From Kaistia sp. 32K (lineage in GTDB: Bacteria; Pseudomonadota; Alphaproteobacteria; Rhizobiales; Kaistiaceae), in the NCBI RefSeq assembly GCF_016629525.1, contig NZ_AP024269.1:4682501-4690000 (forward strand): DNA of 7,500 bases. The letters run 5' to 3'. Position numbers and translations under genes: made by a program. Below are positions 6,325 to 7,500 of this stretch, one piece after another. Below the pieces are notes generated by a model, which was not told the origin of the DNA, did no database searches, and worked only from the letters and a program-made list of their open reading frames with translations. Within the stretch, counting starts at the first letter, position 1. The number at the start of each line of letters is the position of its first letter.

Positions 6325-6580
6325 CCCCGTGTTGGTTGTTTTGGTTTTTGGGATGATGTCGAAGGCTTTGTTTTTGCGCCAGTGTCCTAGAGGGGAGCTG
6401 GAGCTTCGTCCGGTCGGATCGGGGGTTGGCTCGGCCGCGGCCACCCGGTTTTGAGCTTGCGCGCTTGTGCGGGTCTGTTCCGGGCAGGTGCTGTTCCGCG
6501 CCGTGGCGCTAGTGCCGGCGTCGCCGCCGCCCTGCCCTCGCCGCCCTGCCCTGCCCTCGCCTTGGTGCTTGTGGCGACGT

Positions 6581-6611
6581 CCGGCCTGGGACCGGCCTGG
6601 GACCGGCCTGG
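6581..6611. repeat. Tandem repeat of an 11-bp unit, 2.8 copies
   Basis: The unit CCGGCCTGGGA occurs perfectly at 6581-6591 and 6592-6602, then as the 9-base partial CCGGCCTGG at 6603-6611. Each unit includes the near-palindrome CCGGCCTGG. Eleven bases is about one helical turn. No gene spans it, and copy number could vary between strains by slippage. Confidence 0.7.
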
Positions 6612-6663
6612 TCCGGAGCGGAGCGCGCGTCGATTCCCGGCCGGTTTCGTGGTGCTTGAACGC

Positions 6664-6703
6664 AAAAAAACCGCCGGCGAGAATATCGCGCGGCGGGGTT
6701 TTT
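6664..6703 (-). terminator. Strong rRNA-operon terminator, potentially bidirectional
   Basis: On the minus strand a GC-rich stem (6696-6686 with 6680-6671: six pairs, one bulged C, then four pairs) encloses a five-base loop and is followed by seven Ts (6670-6664). This is a classic intrinsic terminator starting about 58 bases after the 5S gene. On the plus strand the same stem is followed, after GG, by TTTTT (6699-6703), so it can also stop transcripts from the other direction and separate the convergent units. Confidence 0.85.
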
Positions 6704-6739
6704 GTTGTGTTTCATCGTAGAGAGAATGTTTCGAAGGGT

Positions 6740-6885
6740 TTCTGTGCTTTGCAGGCCTGGCAGCGACCTACTCTCCCGTGTCTTAAGACAAAGTACCATT
6801 GGCGCGGAGGAGTTTAACGGCCGAGTTCGGAATGGGATCGGGTTCAGGCTCCTCGCCATGACCACCAGGCCGGCGAAGCACAGAA
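6740..6885 (-). ncRNA. Precursor-5S processing helix flanking the mature 5S
   Basis: Outside the mature 5S, AAGCACAGAA (6876-6885) and TTCTGTGCTT (6740-6749) are perfect inverse complements, and GC/GC (6873-6874 with 6751-6752) also pairs. In the transcript the terminal helix I of 5S would continue outwards through two mismatches into a 10-bp helix. This is the expected shape of a substrate for rRNA-processing ribonucleases. It is part of the pre-rRNA, not a separate gene. Confidence 0.65.
6754..6871 (-). rRNA. rrf: 5S ribosomal RNA
   Basis: Minus-strand sequence beginning GGCCTGGTGGTCATGGCGAG, with internal CCCGATCCCATTCCGAACTC and GGAGAGTAGGTCGCTGCCAGG near the 3' end, is a clear bacterial 5S of alphaproteobacterial type. 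The ends were placed by helix I: GGCCTGG (6871-6865) pairs with CCAGGCC (6760-6754). This gives 118 bases, within the usual 115-120; each end may be off by a base or two. It follows 23S in the same transcript. No tRNA lies between it and the terminator, although an initiator tRNA often follows in this class. Confidence 0.95.
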
Positions 6886-6980
6886 GAAACTGGTTTTGCA
6901 GGGTTAGCTGCTTTTGTCGTCGATGATCATTCCCGCGGATCTCGAGAGATCCGCTTGGGATGAGCATGGATTAATGGGAG
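6872..6980 (-). other. 23S-5S spacer with a perfect stem-loop
   Basis: The 109-base transcribed spacer contains GCGGATCTC (6935-6943) and GAGATCCGC (6946-6954), a perfect 9-bp inverted repeat around GA. TCCC/GGGA with a TT bulge extends the stem, and more weakly ATGATCAT/ATGAGCAT does so further out. It is probably a pre-rRNA processing hairpin between the two mature rRNAs. No tRNA gene is present. Confidence 0.6.

Positions 6981-7500
<520 letters not shown>

Larger units (their letters stand above)
5812..6663. other. Gene-poor convergent intergenic region
   Basis: About 850 bases between the end of the regulator and the rRNA-operon terminator contain no reading frame I trust. Those present lack recognisable domains, ribosome-binding sites and the local codon pattern. 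The region holds a 12-bp stem-loop (5883-5928), two palindromic repeat copies (6092-6135 and 6211-6254), a small hairpin (6161-6177), a G/T-rich stretch (6317-6378), a GC-rich part with CCCTG-type repeats (about 6530-6561), and a tandem 11-mer (6581-6611). It looks like a mosaic of non-coding debris and repeats between convergent transcription units. Confidence 0.6.

Noticed and set aside
5937..6356. 139-codon frame in the intergenic region
   Set aside because: It runs through both copies of the palindromic repeat, giving HHPEVPGEAGPRRRVQGTP-type junk typical of repeat translation. No ribosome-binding site or domain.
6433..6442. GGCCGCGGCC palindrome
   Set aside because: A 10-base GC-only palindrome is unremarkable in such GC-rich DNA and has no partner site or clear context.
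6387..6720. Open frames on both strands in the GC-rich stretch before the rRNA terminator
   Set aside because: Low-complexity Ala/Arg/Pro/Gly products, overlapping the tandem repeat and the terminator; no ribosome-binding site or homology recognised.
6664..6754. Possible initiator tRNA after 5S
   Set aside because: I looked for a cloverleaf and the CAU anticodon arm; only the precursor helix and the terminator are present.

Overview
This window looks like chromosomal DNA from a GC-rich alphaproteobacterium, most likely of the order Hyphomicrobiales (Rhizobiales). The evidence is strong C/G bias at third codon positions, alphaproteobacterial-type 5S and 23S rRNA, and an intergenic palindrome (about 6092-6135) of a kind I recall as abundant in Rhizobiales genomes. 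I cannot name the genus.

Layout. (1) 1-610, minus: an inositol-monophosphatase-family phosphatase; its C-terminal quarter lies beyond the window. (2) 611-752: a divergent promoter region with two GACA-N2-TGTC palindromes exactly 20 bp apart, one lying over a perfect TTGACA -35 element. (3) 753-5811, plus: a four-gene cluster of substrate-binding protein, ABC ATPase, fused two-domain permease, and SorC-type regulator. The ATPase and permease genes overlap by 4 bp, and the regulator follows after 51 bp. The first two genes are separated by 239 bp carrying three consecutive stem-loops. (4) 5812-6663: about 850 bp with no convincing gene, holding palindromic repeats, short tandem repeats and a G/T-rich patch. 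(5) 6664-7500, minus: the 3' end of an rRNA operon (23S partial, then 5S, then a strong intrinsic terminator), convergent with the transporter cluster.

How the genes fit together. The transporter is of the AfuABC/FbpABC architecture (periplasmic family-1 binding protein, one 565-residue fused permease, one TOBE-containing ATPase). The binding protein has no adjacent tyrosine pair of the kind used by ferric-ion binders. The cluster ends with a SorC-family regulator, a family that typically senses phosphorylated sugars, and a sugar/inositol-phosphate phosphatase gene is divergent. I infer that the locus takes up a phosphorylated polyol or sugar (hexose phosphate or inositol phosphate type), controlled by the SorC protein at the paired palindromes. 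The substrate is not proven by the sequence.

I see no CRISPR array, insertion sequence, phage gene, toxin-antitoxin pair or clearly new defence-type system. The most useful leads are the paired operator and the possible phosphorylated-substrate uptake locus.
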